64,000 nt of DNA from positions 186,001-250,000 of the forward strand of contig MU270030.1 in the NCBI GenBank assembly GCA_021432635.1, in the 5' to 3' direction. Positions 1 to 12,069 of this stretch are shown in pieces (position 1 is the first letter of the stretch; every line of letters starts with the position of its first letter). Made by a program: the position numbers and the translations under genes. Under the pieces are notes generated by a model, which worked only from the letters and a program-made list of their open reading frames with translations, ran no database searches and had not been told where the DNA came from. The stretch comes from Thozetella sp. PMI_491 (lineage: Eukaryota > Ascomycota > Sordariomycetes > Chaetosphaeriales > Chaetosphaeriaceae).

Positions 1-900
1 GCGATCCACGGTTCCAGAAGCTGGGTCAATAAATCTTAGGGTAGGGAATTCGCATCGCCACAAGCACTCGAAGATGTCGGCGCTGATGATACATGCTAGG
101 AAAGAGATGGAGTCGGAATCTATGGTGCTAAGGCTATTGTGATAGGCAGGTTTCACCAGGCTCAATATATAGCGACATACGGTAATCGTGCTTTGACCGA
201 AGCTAAAATGGGCGAATGTATGGATAGCAAGTCCGATAGAGAGAAGATTGGTGATGTTGGTTGAGTCCGGCTGCGGAAATGACCGAAGCAGCTGCACTGC
301 CGATGCCGCGTACTTGTGGATCAACTCTCCGTTGAGGCCCTCGATGGTCATCGCCTGGTCCGCGGCGAAGGAGCCTGCACAAGCTAGGTATGCATCTTTT
401 AGGAGCGGGAGCTCAATGGCGAACCGCAGCAATAGAGCTGATTTTTGAGTCTCGGCGAAGCTAGGCCCGACTATGAACAGGCCGATCAGCCGATCCGGGT
501 CTGGATCCAAGCATAACTTGATCAAGTGTCGTTCGGTTTCTGATAGTCGACTGACTGGTCGTAGCCCTTGGAGCGATAAAGAGGCGTCTGGCGAAGATAA
601 AGTGGACTCTTTGCACGTGCTTATCCGAGATGTACGGAGCACGGTGCGGCTAAATCTGTGTCGTGCCTGCGGTAAGAGGCGCTGGGACGGGCTGGATCCA
701 ATGCCCACGTTCCTGAGGGCTGGGCGACCGAGAGGCCGGACAGGCCGCGAGAACACGCACCCGTGGCCGAGGCGTAGACACCGCTCGCACCTCTCCTGGC
801 CGCTCGGCCGACACTTCGCCTTGACAGCGTAGCAGCGGTCACAGGCGCGTCCGGGCTGGCGCGAACGACGGGTGGGGATTCCCAGCTGCTCTGACGCCAT
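1..900 (-). CDS. Zn2Cys6 transcription factor, N-terminal part (gene cut by left edge)
   Basis: An open frame runs without a stop from an ATG at 900 down to base 1, giving the first 300 residues of a longer protein. Residues 20-48 form a complete fungal binuclear zinc cluster: C20-x2-C23-x6-C30-x7-C38-x2-C41-x6-C48, preceded by a basic stretch (RRSRQPGRA). This family binds CGG-type half sites in the nucleus and usually controls nearby pathway genes. The region after about residue 110 is helix-rich and resembles the start of a fungal-specific regulatory domain, but the frame leaves the window before a conserved motif can be judged. The 1.2 kb upstream is shared with the divergent amidase gene, which makes that gene a possible target (inference). 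The frame has no stop inside the window, so it is easily overlooked. Confidence 0.85.
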   Translation of the reverse strand, partial: MASEQLGIPTRRSRQPGRACDRCYAVKAKCRPSGQERCERCLRLGHGCVFSRPVRPLGRPALRNVGIGSSPSQRLLPQARHRFSRTVLRTSRISTCKESTLSSPDASLSLQGLRPVSRLSETERHLIKLCLDPDPDRLIGLFIVGPSFAETQKSALLLRFAIELPLLKDAYLACAGSFAADQAMTIEGLNGELIHKYAASAVQLLRSFPQPDSTNITNLLSIGLAIHTFAHFSFGQSTITVCRYILSLVKPAYHNSLSTIDSDSISFLACIISADIFECLWRCEFPTLRFIDPASGTVDR

Positions 901-2140
901 TGGTCGATGGTAGAGGAGGCGGAATGAAATAGAGGGACACACATCGAACACCAGGAGTCGCGCAAATATCCTGCCACGGTAGCCAGCGAGGAGGATGATT
1001 CGTCGATGCGAATAACAAAGACAAAATGACCTGGGGTCGGGCTTCTGCGTACTCCAGTGGTGATGGAGAAAGCTCCGTGTGGCGCTAATAATGCATGATA
1101 AGAGAAAGGTGGACCTTTCACTTGCAAGCATCAAGAACTCCGCCGATAAGCCAAGGCCGATCTGGTTCCGGCCTGTGAAGTAGCGGACATAAATCACATT
1201 TGCCCCTTATTTCCTTAATCCCCCCAAGACAACCCCTGTCTCAGAACTTCAGAAGTGCATATTGTGGGAAGAATCCGTACTACGCAATATTAGTGTAGGA
1301 TTAAATGAGGTCCGGCGGAGAGTAACCTGGGAAGAACCGGCACCTACTTCCCATGCCTATACTGGCAACTGGCCGGAATTGAGGAGAGCTACCTGAGCAA
1401 GCCCCAATGGAGGGCACCCACCCAAAGTTCAAAACGGGCAACAATGTGCACATATTGTCCCACTCCATGCTACAGACGGCTCGTCCTGAGTGGCGAGTGC
1501 TAACTATATCTCCGACATCCGCTCGTGAGAATACGTACGACACAAAGCCACACACAGTTGAAGAGCTCCACTCCGTATGCAAAGTATCCGTCGGCATTGG
1601 TTGCCGATCATGGCTACGCCATCGGTTTTTGAGCCGGAAGTCAAGAACGCTGCTAGTGTTGGTTGCTATGAAGCTAGATATGAAAAATCAGACCGGCTCG
1701 GTACTGGCGCATAGCGATGTCAGTGCAACGGCCATACAAAGTGCTGGAGTTTTACGTTTTTCGCGTTTGCAACTTTCTTGAATACCCGCGGTTTTCTCAC
1801 GACGTTGGGCAACAGATGTCTTGATATCGTACTTGTTTGACCTCGTCTAATATTTCTTCCACTTTGAACCAATTAGACTAGCAAAAATGAGCCGGTCGCT
1901 AAATTAGGCTGTTCAAATGTGGGTCTGTGATGCTTATCGCAACCCCACAACACCTAATTCCGGCTTACGAAAGTATTCGGTTCATTCAGGACTGTGCGAT
2001 GGATGCCATAAGTGTTCTGCTTCCCTGACAATTGCTCCCAAGTTTTCATTGTTGATTCTCAGAGGATCAGTATTTCTCAACTTCCTATGTTTTACTGACA
2101 ACAATTATCTAAGAGAAGCAAGACGCCCAAACTTTCCAAT
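901..2140. other. Divergent intergenic region, TF / amidase
   Basis: About 1.2 kb between the divergent starts of the zinc-cluster gene and the amidase. I found no convincing coding frame on either strand; the longest open frames lack any recognisable motif. It presumably holds both promoters. Confidence 0.5.
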
Positions 2141-4116
2141 ATGGGGAGTGTAGATGAAAACAACTGGCGACAAGCCGTGGCAGTTAAGCAAAGGGAGAGG
2201 CTGGCGGCCATCCCCAAGGATTGGCTACTTAGCCCTTCCCTTGTGTCTCAGTTTGACCTAAGCGAGACCTCTAACACAAACGTCATCTCTATTGATTTTG
2301 TTCGCAAATCTGGCATTCTCTCCGATCAGGAGATCGCTATTACCGAGAACTTTACTGCTCCAGAGTTGATCAGCAAGATAGCCACAGGCGAGTTCAGCTC
2401 TGAGCTGGTGACCACGGCTTATGCGAAGAGATCTGCCCTGGCTCAGCAGCTGGTATTGTGGTCCTTCTCTCACTATGTGCCAGCAACTTCTCAAAGCATT
2501 AACAGCCTCTATGTTCTCCCAGACCAATTGCCTCACCGAAATATTCTATGATCGGGCCCTCGAAAGAGCGCGGTTTCTCGATAACTACCTCAAAACCAAC
2601 AAGACAACTATCGGTCCGTTGCACGGGTTGCCTGTTAGTCTCAAGGTGAGCGGTCAAGGATCCTAGTATGGTGCGATTTGGCAGGCTGATTCTTGATCGC
2701 CACATAGGACTCTTTCAATTACAAGGGCATACCATCCACCCTTGGTTTTGTCGGCTTTCTGAAGCATGCGCCACCAAAGGAGAACTCGGTTTTGACAGAC
2801 ATGCTATTGGATCTTGGGGCGGTCCTATATGTTAAGACGAACATTCCGCAAGCCCTCGGGGTACCGTGCTCATACTAGCATCATGTGCCGTTTGCATCAG
2901 CTAAAATGGTACTACAGAGCAGTGACTCCCATAACAATGTCTTTGGACGTACTCTCAACCCCCACAATCTCGGTCTCACTGCAGGAGGCTCAAGTGGCGG
3001 AGAGAGCGCTCTTGTCGCATACCGGGGTGCCCCTATTGGCGTAGGAACGGACCTGGGCGGGTCGATTCGCATGCCTGCGGCCAGCACCGGTGTCTACGGC
3101 TTCAAACCATCTTGCAATCGAATTCCCTACGGAAAAAAGACGCGATCTGCCCCTGGCGGCTTTCACAATGTTTCTGGCTGCGCAGGACCCCTGTGCAATA
3201 ACTTCGAAGAAATCGGGTTTTTTATGAAGACCATCATTGCCGCGCAGCCCTGGCAGCGAGACTCGACATCGCTGGCTTATCCCTGGAGAGAACTTCCTGA
3301 GCTCAGCAGACCTCTTACAATTGGTGTTCTGGCGGAAGACCCAAAGTATCCCCTTCACCCCCCCGTTCGACGAGCGCTCTCTGCGGCAGCGGAAAAGTTG
3401 GGCAAGGCAGGCCATAAGATTGTGCAGCTAGGGCACACCTCCGAACACAGTATCAGCGTGTCAAACGACTTGATATTTAAGTACTATGCTGTTGACCCGG
3501 ATCAGACAATCATGAAAGTCATAAGAGATGCTAGGGAGCCAGTAGTGCCGTCATTGGCGAAAATGAACACCTTCGGGAGTCTAGAAGCTATTCCGAGCGG
3601 CGACATTCGGGAACTGGCCGAAATGAACAGGCTACGAGCCGGAATTTTAGAGTATTGGAGGACCGTGTTTGTTGGGAGTGACCTCGACGTCATCCTTGCA
3701 CCGCCGTCTCAATGCACTGCGGTTCAACATGACTGCTGGAACTGGATTCCCTACACAGCAAGTTTCAATCTCGTGGACGTGAGTGTAGAAAAGAGGTTCA
3801 CTCAAGAGGCAAAACCGCGAATTCATTACTAACAAGTTTATAGTTTCCCGCGCTTATTATACCTTTTATGAAGGTGAGCAAAGAGTGGGATTCAGAGCCG
3901 TTCAGCCCAGGCGAAGGGCAACTTGGCCCGCAATGTACGTTTCAAACCCACAGCCAGCCTATCCAGCCAGCTTTAACACTATTCTGATCTCTTCGTATAG
4001 ATGTTGCCGATCTCCTCGATGGGGCACCATGCTCGATTCAAGTAGTGGCTCGTAATTTACATGACGAGGAGTGTTTGCGGGCTGCGAAGGCTATAGACAA
4101 GGTGCTCAAGCAATAA
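2141..4116 (+). CDS. Amidase (amidase-signature family, acetamidase-like)
   Basis: Six exons rebuilt as 2141-2452, 2523-2645, 2708-2860, 2918-3778, 3844-3934 and 4001-4116, all joining in frame to give 551 residues, a normal length for fungal amidases. The family hydrolyses carboxamides to acid and ammonia. The Ser-cisSer-Lys triad is complete: K145 in GLPVSLKD, S221 in the GGSSGG loop and S245 in GTDLGGSIR. The 24-residue spacing between the two serines is typical. The intron at 2861-2917 is a judgement: its acceptor is placed after TACTACAG so that the QALG/SSDSHNNVFGRT junction stays in frame. The intron at 3779-3843 has a clear CTAAC branch site and restores the conserved NLVDFPALIIPF segment. 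No signal peptide, so probably cytosolic. It lies beside the fumarylacetoacetase and the amidohydrolase and may serve the same catabolic route (inference). Confidence 0.9.
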
Positions 4117-4647
4117 GTTAAATAGGTTAACAAGAAGTGTAGAGTAATATTTTATTACGAGCTCTAAGTCACTCATTTTATATATTGGAATGCGGCAAAC
4201 TGAGCCCCAAGTTTCAATTTGCCTCAATGCCCTCTCTGCGCTTTCTGAACCTTGATTGGAGCTATGGCCGGACCTGCAAACTCTTTTATAGAAATCAAAG
4301 AGCTATCTAGCTTATCCTCTTTCACTCCTATCAAAATCCCTACCATATCTCATTTCTGTTACCTCCTACCGTCGTCTACCACGGCCAGAGGCGAACCTAA
4401 ATACCCGAATCGTCACTCCGGTTCTTTCATTTATTACACAGCTTTATCCAGCCCATCTTACTCCTACCATCGGCTAAAGGCTCTGTCTTATGTTTGGCGC
4501 TCTTTTACCTGCTACTGAACCCTACACTACCAGTTCTTTTCACGCTGTAGCTACCAGCAACGGCCTACCCGAGAGCTTATCTAGCTTGGGTAGCTAGAAA
4601 AGCTACGATTAAAGCATAAATCTCGACCGTCCCATGCTTCGAACTAT
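4117..4647. other. Convergent intergenic region, possible decayed repeat
   Basis: Between the 3' ends of the amidase and the fumarylacetoacetase. It is rich in TA steps and CTAGCT/AGCTA motifs and has a meaningless open frame at 4252-4518. It could be an old RIP-mutated repeat, but nothing identifiable remains. Confidence 0.3.
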
Positions 4648-6083
4648 CTAAGTAGATAGAATTATTTGTCCGCTACATGCCCCGAAGCCAACATATCCAG
4701 GACCATCTATACACTTTCGTCGTGCCGTAAAATGAATCACGTCCCCATCTTGCAGCCATTCTCGGCTAAGGGGCTTGTCTGTCGAGCATGTTCCAGTTAA
4801 CTCACATTTTCGAGTACCATCCCAGCTGGATTCCAGAAAACATCCAAGTGACGGACGTGTTGGTCCCGATAGTGTGCCTGTAGCCAGGAGGTCGCCGGGC
4901 CGCATGGGACATCCACCAGCGGTATGGTGTGCGAGCATCTGTGCAAAAGAAAAACAAGTGTATTTGGTATTGCACTGGGCAACTTCATAACGTACGGATC
5001 CGACTACATGAGTCTTAGCGAGCGATTCGTTCTCGGCTCGGGGGTGGCTAATACCTTCTAGGTGAACATCAATGGGAATGTCATGCACAGAGTCTTTTTC
5101 TTGCTCATCAAGATAAGGAAGTAAGTTACCCTACGTGTGGTTAGCGCGATTTACGAAGATGGGGGCAAGCGAGGATGATAGATATACCGGTTTGATCGTT
5201 TTCGCCCGATAAAGCTCCAGAGCCTCCGGAGTTACAATCCAAGGTGATATGGTCGTGCAGAAGTTCTTGCCGTTGAGAGGTCCGAGTGGAGTTGCTTCTG
5301 CCTTTTGAATGTCCCGAGCCGACCAATCGTTATGCAGAACAAACCCGAAGATATGGTCCTCTGCATCCCTCACGTCAATTGGAGTACCATCCGCGTTGCC
5401 CTGTCCAACGAATGCTGCAAACTCAACCTCAAAATCCAGCTTTTGGCAAGGCCCAAATACGGCTTCGCCGTTCTGTACGAACTGGCCTCGAGGTCGCCGG
5501 ATAGGTGTCCCGGACACAACGATAGAGGATGAGCGGCCCCCGTATCCGAGTGGTTGTCTAAAAAATGCAGGAGGCAAATCCTGACCGGGCCGGAAAATAT
5601 CGGTGCACTATAATCCATTATGTCAGACGATCATGAAAATTGGTATTCCCAGGACGGTATCATTACGTTTCTAGCATGATAGGGACTGGTGAAGAAGTCG
5701 GTGTAGTCGCCAATGGCCATAGGAAGATGCATCTGGACTTCTTGTACGGGAATAAGTGCCTGTTCTCTGAGCACCGCATTGTCTCTGAGGACATGGCCGA
5801 CCGAGGTATCATATCTTAAAATGTCCTGAAGCAATGCTCGAACTTTCCGATGAACCTTACGCCCGAGACCTGAGTATTTGTTTAGGGTCGGCTCTTCTAA
5901 GGTGCTTGTATCAAATCCCAAGGACACGAAGATGTGACTTCGCGCGAGGAGTTTTAGATCAAGGACATGACCCCCGACCGCAACTCCGATGCGCTGCTCC
6001 GTGGCACGGGTGCTAAAAACCCCATAAGGAAGATTTTGTAACGAAAAGTCTGAGTCATCGCCAATTGGCACCCAGGACAGCAT
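4648..6083 (-). CDS. Fumarylacetoacetase (fumarylacetoacetate hydrolase)
   Basis: Three exons on the minus strand, 6083-5667, 5607-5188 and 5130-4648, encode 439 residues. That is full length for eukaryotic fumarylacetoacetase, the last step of tyrosine/homogentisate degradation (fumarylacetoacetate to fumarate plus acetoacetate). The ATG at 6083 is chosen because it gives the family start MLSWVPIGDDSDFSLQNLPY. Conserved features are GDYTDFF, an acidic metal-ligand pair in DFEVEFAAFVG, LHNDWSARDIQ, GPLNGKNF, AHHTAGGCPMRPGDLLATGT and a C-terminal GDVIHF. The stretch after SVRYE aligns without a gap to the family's KYMYWT region, so I did not splice it. No homogentisate dioxygenase or maleylacetoacetate isomerase is adjacent, so this may be a paralogue dedicated to the local cluster (inference). 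It diverges from a Zn2Cys6 gene. Confidence 0.93.
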
Positions 6084-6731
6084 AGTGTTGGCGGTGTAAA
6101 TGGGGATCTTTGTCAAGGAGAATCATGCCTGCGTGCTTAGTAGATAACCGGGCAGTTTGATCCTTAAGAAGACTGCTTTGACGCCACTCCTGCTTACGAC
6201 TAGCTGCTTGGCTGTTGGGGACCTCAACTCCACTAGTTTTCCGACCTCGTTGTACTGTATGTCTCAAAAGAACTAGCCTACACTGGGGCATAGCATCATA
6301 TTTTCACTAGTTAACTTGTTAGTTATCTCGGCACTAATAGACCCCGCACCCACACTTTGTTCGACACAGACCTATGGTCAGTACTATTCCCAAATCCCTT
6401 ATTTAACTATTCCTACATCCTCAATTAATTCGCCCCTAAACATTACCAAAATCCAGATAAGCGATCATAGGAAGAATGATACAGTATGCAACACTTCGCA
6501 TTTCTATATGAGTTAGAAATAAAACCTCGAAGTTGTATTTCGTGGTCGAGTCAGGTGCGAGAGAGGTTAGGGATGCTTCTCCGCACTTCTCGAGCGTGAC
6601 TAAAATCACAAGATGGGGCAGCTGCTGCGGGGAACCCCTGCACATATTTACCTCGTGCTGTGGCTCCGATGCTAGGTTTCCCCTTTCCCCTTTCCCCTTT
6701 TTCCGACGCAACTGCTCCGCCCAAGTCCAAA
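6084..6731. promoter_or_regulatory. Shared divergent promoter, fumarylacetoacetase / Zn2Cys6 TF
   Basis: A 648 bp non-coding interval between two divergent starts. It contains the pyrimidine tract listed separately near the plus-strand start. The arrangement is consistent with coordinated control of the hydrolase and the regulator (inference). Confidence 0.5.
6677..6704 (+). promoter_or_regulatory. CT-rich tract upstream of TF start codon
   Basis: A run of only C and T, with repeated CCCC/TTT blocks, ends 27 bp before the ATG at 6732. Pyrimidine tracts just upstream of the transcription start are common core-promoter elements in filamentous fungi. Confidence 0.55.
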
Positions 6732-9099
6732 ATGGCTACGTCTCTGACAGCTGGACGTCCTCCAACCGCCTGCCGACAATGCAAGCGGCAAAAGGTAATG
6801 TAGCTGGCCGAAACCATCCCTGAGCCAATCCTGCCGGATCGCCCATTGACTCTGAGACCCACTACTCGTAGGTGCGGTGCTCCGGCGGTTTACCAAGCTG
6901 CGAAAGATGTCTTGGGTCAAATGCATCGTGTGCGTATCCACAGGGCACTTCATCCCAGAAGAGAAGGCTTTGTACGCGGCCACAGAGCAGCCAGCGCGGC
7001 CTCTCGCCGCTGCGAAGTATCGTGCAAGGGAACCTCCCTCCACTGACGATTTCGCTGAACAACAACCCCTTGACGATCCTTCAAGGGCCCGACTACCTCG
7101 GCATCCCCGAGTCGTTGATCTCGGATCTGATTGATACATTTTTTTCTCACCATTATAATGCTCGGCTCCTCCTTCACAAATCCAAGTTCCAGGAGGAGAG
7201 GGCAAGAAGAACCATTCGCCCGCACGTCCTTCTCTCCATTTGTGCAATGGGTGCAGTGTAAAGCGCCTCCGTAAACACTCTCCACATTTGACCTTACTAT
7301 GAGGTTAACCCCAAGTTAGGTTCCATCGAGATGAGAAAGACCGCCTACCCTTCAAAGATTTTGCCCAGGTGTGGGCTGAGCGGGCTGGCAAACTTGCTTT
7401 AAACGAGGTAGAGACCCCGCGTGAAGACAACATCGTCACCTTTGCGACCCTCTCTCTATTCTGGTACACCCAAGGGTCATGGAGGAGATCATATATCCAT
7501 AAAGGTAGGCTTTTCACGAGTATAACGCAATCGTCGCCTTCTTCCCATGGCTGACATTTCCGCCCCTCAGGAAATGCGATGCAGACAGCCCACATACTCA
7601 AACTCGTCAACAATAAGGGCGAAGGAAGGACTTCGTTGGAAGCCGAACTGTCACGTCGTCGCTTCTGGGCGTGCTACCTGATCAACTGCCATAGTACAGA
7701 CTGCATGTTCTCCATAAGCCCGCCTAAAAAGCTCGCCGCTCTCCCACTGCCATGCGAGGAAAGCGAATTCGACAGCGGTGTAATCGAAAGTCCCTTGGTC
7801 GCTTTCGGCTCAGAGTCGACCAACTGTGGAATATATAGCGAGATGGTCAAGGCTATGACACACTGGTCGGTACATCAAACTGTCTTATTCTTCTGGTGCA
7901 CGAATCTGACCACGCCTAGGACCTCGGTGAATTCACTGGTGAAAACCTTTGAGCCAAACCCTCAAACCCAAGTGACTGCCATACACCAGCTCGACGCTGA
8001 AATTAGGAAGTGGTGGTCACAAGTTCCACAAGGTCTACGTTTAACCCCGATGACCTTAGCAACATTCCACCGAGTCGACTTGACGAAAGTGTTGCTCATC
8101 AACATTGTCTATCAACAATGCCTCTGCGCCCTACACTCCTCCATTGTCCCACTCTTCTCCTGGGGGCCGGAGGAGCCGACCCAGACCTTAGCGCAGCAGT
8201 TGTCCGCCCAGCTGGCATACGATAGCGCTTGCTCTACATCGCACCTGCTGAAAATGATGCTTGACTACTATCCCGATGTATCGGATTTTCCAAGCTTCAT
8301 TGGCTACGCGGCTTACTGTAGCTATGCTGTCCAGATCCCATTCAAATGGTGTCTGAACTCCTCGGTAAGAGAAACGGCCGAGGCTAACACCAGGGTGAAC
8401 CTCGAGGTGATTCAAAATATGAGCCAATATTGGAAGTTTATTGCTCTGTTGGTAAGACTCGCAATCCTTAAGTCATCTAACCAGCTAGGCTCTAACGCAC
8501 AATATATTCAAGGCGAACTATGCTCAATACCTGACCGAAATGCACGCCCAGAATCAGCTTGCTTTAGACGATCAGCCCAAAGGCTTAAGTCCTAGCAAGC
8601 TAAGCGGGTTTCGGATCACGGCTGCCGGCGCCAGGTCTTCAATCCTCAGCATGAATGGAATTCTCTGGAAGGACGATGGCTACACAATGCAAGGAGACGA
8701 GGTCCAGGACCTGGGACTCACCGGCAGCGATAATATGCATTCGGAGTCGCCATCCTCGACCCGCGTCAATCGGCCAGTATTCGCCAACGATGGAGAAAGT
8801 GAGCCTTGCTCTCGTCCCTCTGTTATTTGGTCTTTAATTAACCTTTGCGACCAGGAATGAGCTTTACTGACAGAGAGGCATCGTCAACAACTCTGTTCGA
8901 AGGAGGTCAAGCCATGACTAGTGGCATCCCCCCTTTATACGGCGACCAACGACATCTTGACTTCTTCCAACCACTTCTGTACGCATCGGAGATGTTGGAA
9001 CCTATGCCGGATAATTTCGGATTTATTGAAGTCGCCGGCGTGGATGCAGCCCCTTCTTGGCCGAGGCCAGCCTCGGGAGAGAATGCCTACGAGATATGA
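6732..9099 (+). CDS. Zn2Cys6 transcription factor with fungal-specific regulatory domain
   Basis: Six exons, 6732-6794, 6872-7257, 7320-7504, 7571-8451, 8513-8798 and 8855-9099, sum to 2046 nt and 681 residues. The first intron falls inside the zinc cluster, as in many relatives: C14-x2-C17-x6-C24-x6-C31-x2-C34-x6-C41. The middle region resembles the fungal-specific transcription factor domain, with FHRDEKDR-type, FWYTQGSWRR and SRRRFWACYLINC segments matching its usual helices. The C-terminal 150 residues are polar and probably hold the activation region. It is divergent from the fumarylacetoacetase and upstream of the amidohydrolase in the same direction, which makes it a good candidate as pathway-specific activator of the cluster (inference). 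Confidence 0.88.
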
Positions 9100-9720
9100 A
9101 TACCGTGTGCCCCTTATCACACGCGAATTACTGGGCTGTACAGAATGTATTGAGTATAGTAACGTCCAAGTGTATAACATGGCGTCCTGGCCGCCCTAAT
9201 ATAATCCGAGCATTCGTGACAAATAGTATGCACCATCCTTTTGCTCACTAGCAACCTTGGAGCCACACCCTCGTTCGAGACTTATTGCCTCGTGGCCAGG
9301 CCTCAGCACAGGCACCTTGTTCAACCACCCACGTAACCAACAGTGAAATGGTCCACTGATTCCCCAACAGGACTAATCCCTAGCCCCTCGCTGGGCTGCT
9401 GGTGCCGGAAAAGCCGGGAATTATGTAATATGCCGAAAGCGGGGAAGTGCAATGGGAGCTCAACTTTGGAGCATCTCAGGGACCGGGCTACACACTAACT
9501 CGCCTAACCTGATGGATGCTAGGGGTTGGTGGTGGCTGATGCCACTTGCCAAACCCCGCGTGCTTCCACGGCTACAAGATCATGAGAGATCCAACGCGAT
9601 ATGCAAGACAAACATCCAGTTTGCCATTTAGAGTGCCGCATGATAATCTCGCATTCCTACGATATCCTGTGAACCAAGCCTTCACCACCTCGGTCTTCTG
9701 TCCATATATTTTCAGGCTCA
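9100..9720. other. Intergenic region upstream of amidohydrolase
   Basis: Between two tandem plus-strand genes. No coding signal was found; it presumably holds the terminator of the regulator and the promoter of the amidohydrolase. Confidence 0.5.
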
Positions 9721-11163
9721 ATGGCAAATAGCTATCTCATCAAGAGCGGCACCGTCGTCTCCATCGACAACAGCATCGGCGTCCAGCCCAACTGTGACAT
9801 TCTGGTGGAAAATGGAACAATCACCGCGGTGGGGAAAGACCTAACGGCACCCCCTGGAATACCCATCATCGACGCGTCTGATTGCATTGTGTCTCCCGGA
9901 TTTGTTGACACCCACCGACACACCTGGCAGTCGCAACTCAAAAACATCACCTCGGATATGCTCCTGCCCGATTACTTCCTTTACATACGAAGCGTCTATG
10001 GATCATGCTACACGGCGCAGGACGTCTATCTGGGTCAGCTAATCGGCGCCTTGGAGTCCATTGACGCCGGGGTAACCTTCCTGGTTGACCACTCACACAT
10101 CATGAACTCCCCAGAGCACTCCGACGCTGCTGTGAGAGGACTCAAGGATGCGCACATTCGAGGGGTCTTCTGCTACGGCTTTTTCGCCAACCAGGACTGG
10201 AGAGGCGTAGCACCGGGAACAGTGACAGCCCCGACCACCCCCGACTGGAGATTCGCCGACGCGAAGCGGGTCCGAGAGGAACACTTCAGCCCAGAAAACG
10301 GCCCCGGCGATCTTCTGCGATTTGGTATGGCTCCTGCCGAGATTGAACGCTACTCTCCTGCAAGGGCGATTGAAGAAATCGAGTATGGACGCTCGCTGGG
10401 TGCCGCCTTAATCACTGGCCACATTTCTCTCGGAAGGCTAGATCGCGGCGTCCATTTTGTCCGGAGGTTGGAAGAAAGAAATCTCCTCGGTAGCGATCTG
10501 CTCTTCAGTCACTGTGGCTCCCTGGAGGACGACGAGATGCAACTTTTAAAGAAAGCCGGTGCTTCCATCTCAGTCACACCGGAGACCGAGTTGCAGATGG
10601 CAATGGGCCCTTGTCTGTCTTTCAAGGCGGAGCAACAAGGATGCCAGCACAGCTTGGGAATCGATGTCGCCTGCAACAATCCTATCGACATGTTTCAACA
10701 GATGCGCCTTTTGCTGCAGTCGCAAAGAGGCACGGACAATGTCAACTCGCAAGACGTTCCAACCAGCGTCTCTCATAAGTGCGAGGAAGTTCTTAGGTTC
10801 GCTACTCTCGGAGGAGCTGAGTGCGTTGGCATGAAGGATATGATTGGAAGCATTTCACCGGGGAAGCGAGCGGATCTGGTTATCACGCGAACCACTTCTC
10901 CTCGGCTCACCCCTGTTCACGATCCCGTCGTGGCATTGGTGCTTTATGCTAATGTCTCCGACATAGACACGGTGCTAATTAATGGGAGAATTGTGAAGAA
11001 AGGCGGAAAGTTTACCGATTTTGACTGGCCGACGTTGAGAAAGCAAGTGCTTGAGTCTTCGAATACGATCATGGAACGCTCGAAGGTGGCACCGATGGAG
11101 GAAATCAAGGCTCATATTTTGGCAGAAGCTACCTATTGGAAGAAGCTTCGTGAAACAGCTTAA
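9721..11163 (+). CDS. Metal-dependent amidohydrolase (cytosine deaminase / atrazine chlorohydrolase-like)
   Basis: A single-exon gene of 480 residues starting at an ATG. It has the amidohydrolase-superfamily layout: an N-terminal beta domain, then the metal-binding H-x-H of VDTHRHTWQ (H65, H67), later histidines in LITGHISL and FSHCGS, an aspartate in SLGIDVACNN, and a C-terminal GSISPGKRADLVI segment. This group includes deaminases and dechlorinases of N-heterocycles (cytosine, guanine, S-adenosylhomocysteine and triazine types). The exact substrate cannot be read from the sequence. No targeting signal, so cytosolic. With the amidase and the dioxygenase nearby it would supply hydrolytic C-N or ring-substituent cleavage in a catabolic pathway (inference). 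Confidence 0.9.
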   Translation: MANSYLIKSGTVVSIDNSIGVQPNCDILVENGTITAVGKDLTAPPGIPIIDASDCIVSPGFVDTHRHTWQSQLKNITSDMLLPDYFLYIRSVYGSCYTAQDVYLGQLIGALESIDAGVTFLVDHSHIMNSPEHSDAAVRGLKDAHIRGVFCYGFFANQDWRGVAPGTVTAPTTPDWRFADAKRVREEHFSPENGPGDLLRFGMAPAEIERYSPARAIEEIEYGRSLGAALITGHISLGRLDRGVHFVRRLEERNLLGSDLLFSHCGSLEDDEMQLLKKAGASISVTPETELQMAMGPCLSFKAEQQGCQHSLGIDVACNNPIDMFQQMRLLLQSQRGTDNVNSQDVPTSVSHKCEEVLRFATLGGAECVGMKDMIGSISPGKRADLVITRTTSPRLTPVHDPVVALVLYANVSDIDTVLINGRIVKKGGKFTDFDWPTLRKQVLESSNTIMERSKVAPMEEIKAHILAEATYWKKLRETA

Positions 11164-12069
11164 ATATGGTGGTTCTCTGTTAGCTGTAGCCAGTAAGGTG
11201 TCTATTGACCCGGCCATTAAAGGTCTCTCACGAGATGTGGGGTTCCCGTACAACATCTGATGCGGTACAGATCCTTGATAGTAACTAAGGTCACCTAATA
11301 CATTAATAGTTTTGATCGTCGGGGATCTTAAACTTCAAGGTTTTGTAAATATCTTCCCTACCTTATATTTTACCACTCTCGCTTTAAGTCACGCAAGCTT
11401 GGTCATGGCAAGCGGGCTATAGCAGCCACGGCGAGTGGGGTTTAGGATGTAAATGAGTGAGGGGCGTCTATCCCATGGCGTGCGAGTTATATCAGCGAGG
11501 GTGACGAAGGAATACATAGTCCAATATTCCGGACCTCCTGCTTTGTCTCTAATTATTGACGAGGAAAAGAAAGGTCGTCTTGCACTTGTATCGCAGGTTA
11601 AGAATGACCGAGTAGGCCGAACGATCGGTTCTTCGCGAAATTGGCATGGCGCTCGGCAGATAACTAACTATACCTTACCAGTAGCCTGATTGATAGGTAG
11701 ATTGCGTAATATATTAAAATATACGTACCCTATTCAATCAAAGCCTCCCTTGGAAAATGAGACTCAGCACATATGTGAGGATGAAGGCTATTACGATATT
11801 TGAATATGTATGTGGATGTGAAACAGGCTTCAATAGATCCAACCGTATTAGACAGTATGTTAGAATACTCCAAGTTGGTCTGATAACCTCTTAATAAGTG
11901 AACCATAGCTCATCTAGCCATGATATTGGTAGCCCTCTCTCTTTCCACCCAAATATCGGCTTCCTGGAAGAGCCATACACCGAAATACTACCTCTTATTC
12001 ACCCCAACTCTTAATACCAATTTGAGAGCACGAGGCATATTAACCCCGAAAATTGCTATAAGTTGATTC
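11164..12069. other. Convergent intergenic region, AT-rich
   Basis: Lies between the 3' ends of the amidohydrolase and the MFS permease. It is AT-rich, with stretches such as AATATATTAAAATATAC near 11708. The open frames here are short and featureless. No repeat could be identified. Confidence 0.4.

Noticed and set aside
1407-1781. 124-codon ORF between TF and amidase
   Set aside because: No domain, no supporting start or splice context, and composition like surrounding non-coding DNA.
4252-4518. Transposon gag fragment
   Set aside because: Composition is suggestive of decayed repeat, but no conserved residue pattern, LTR or TIR could be found.
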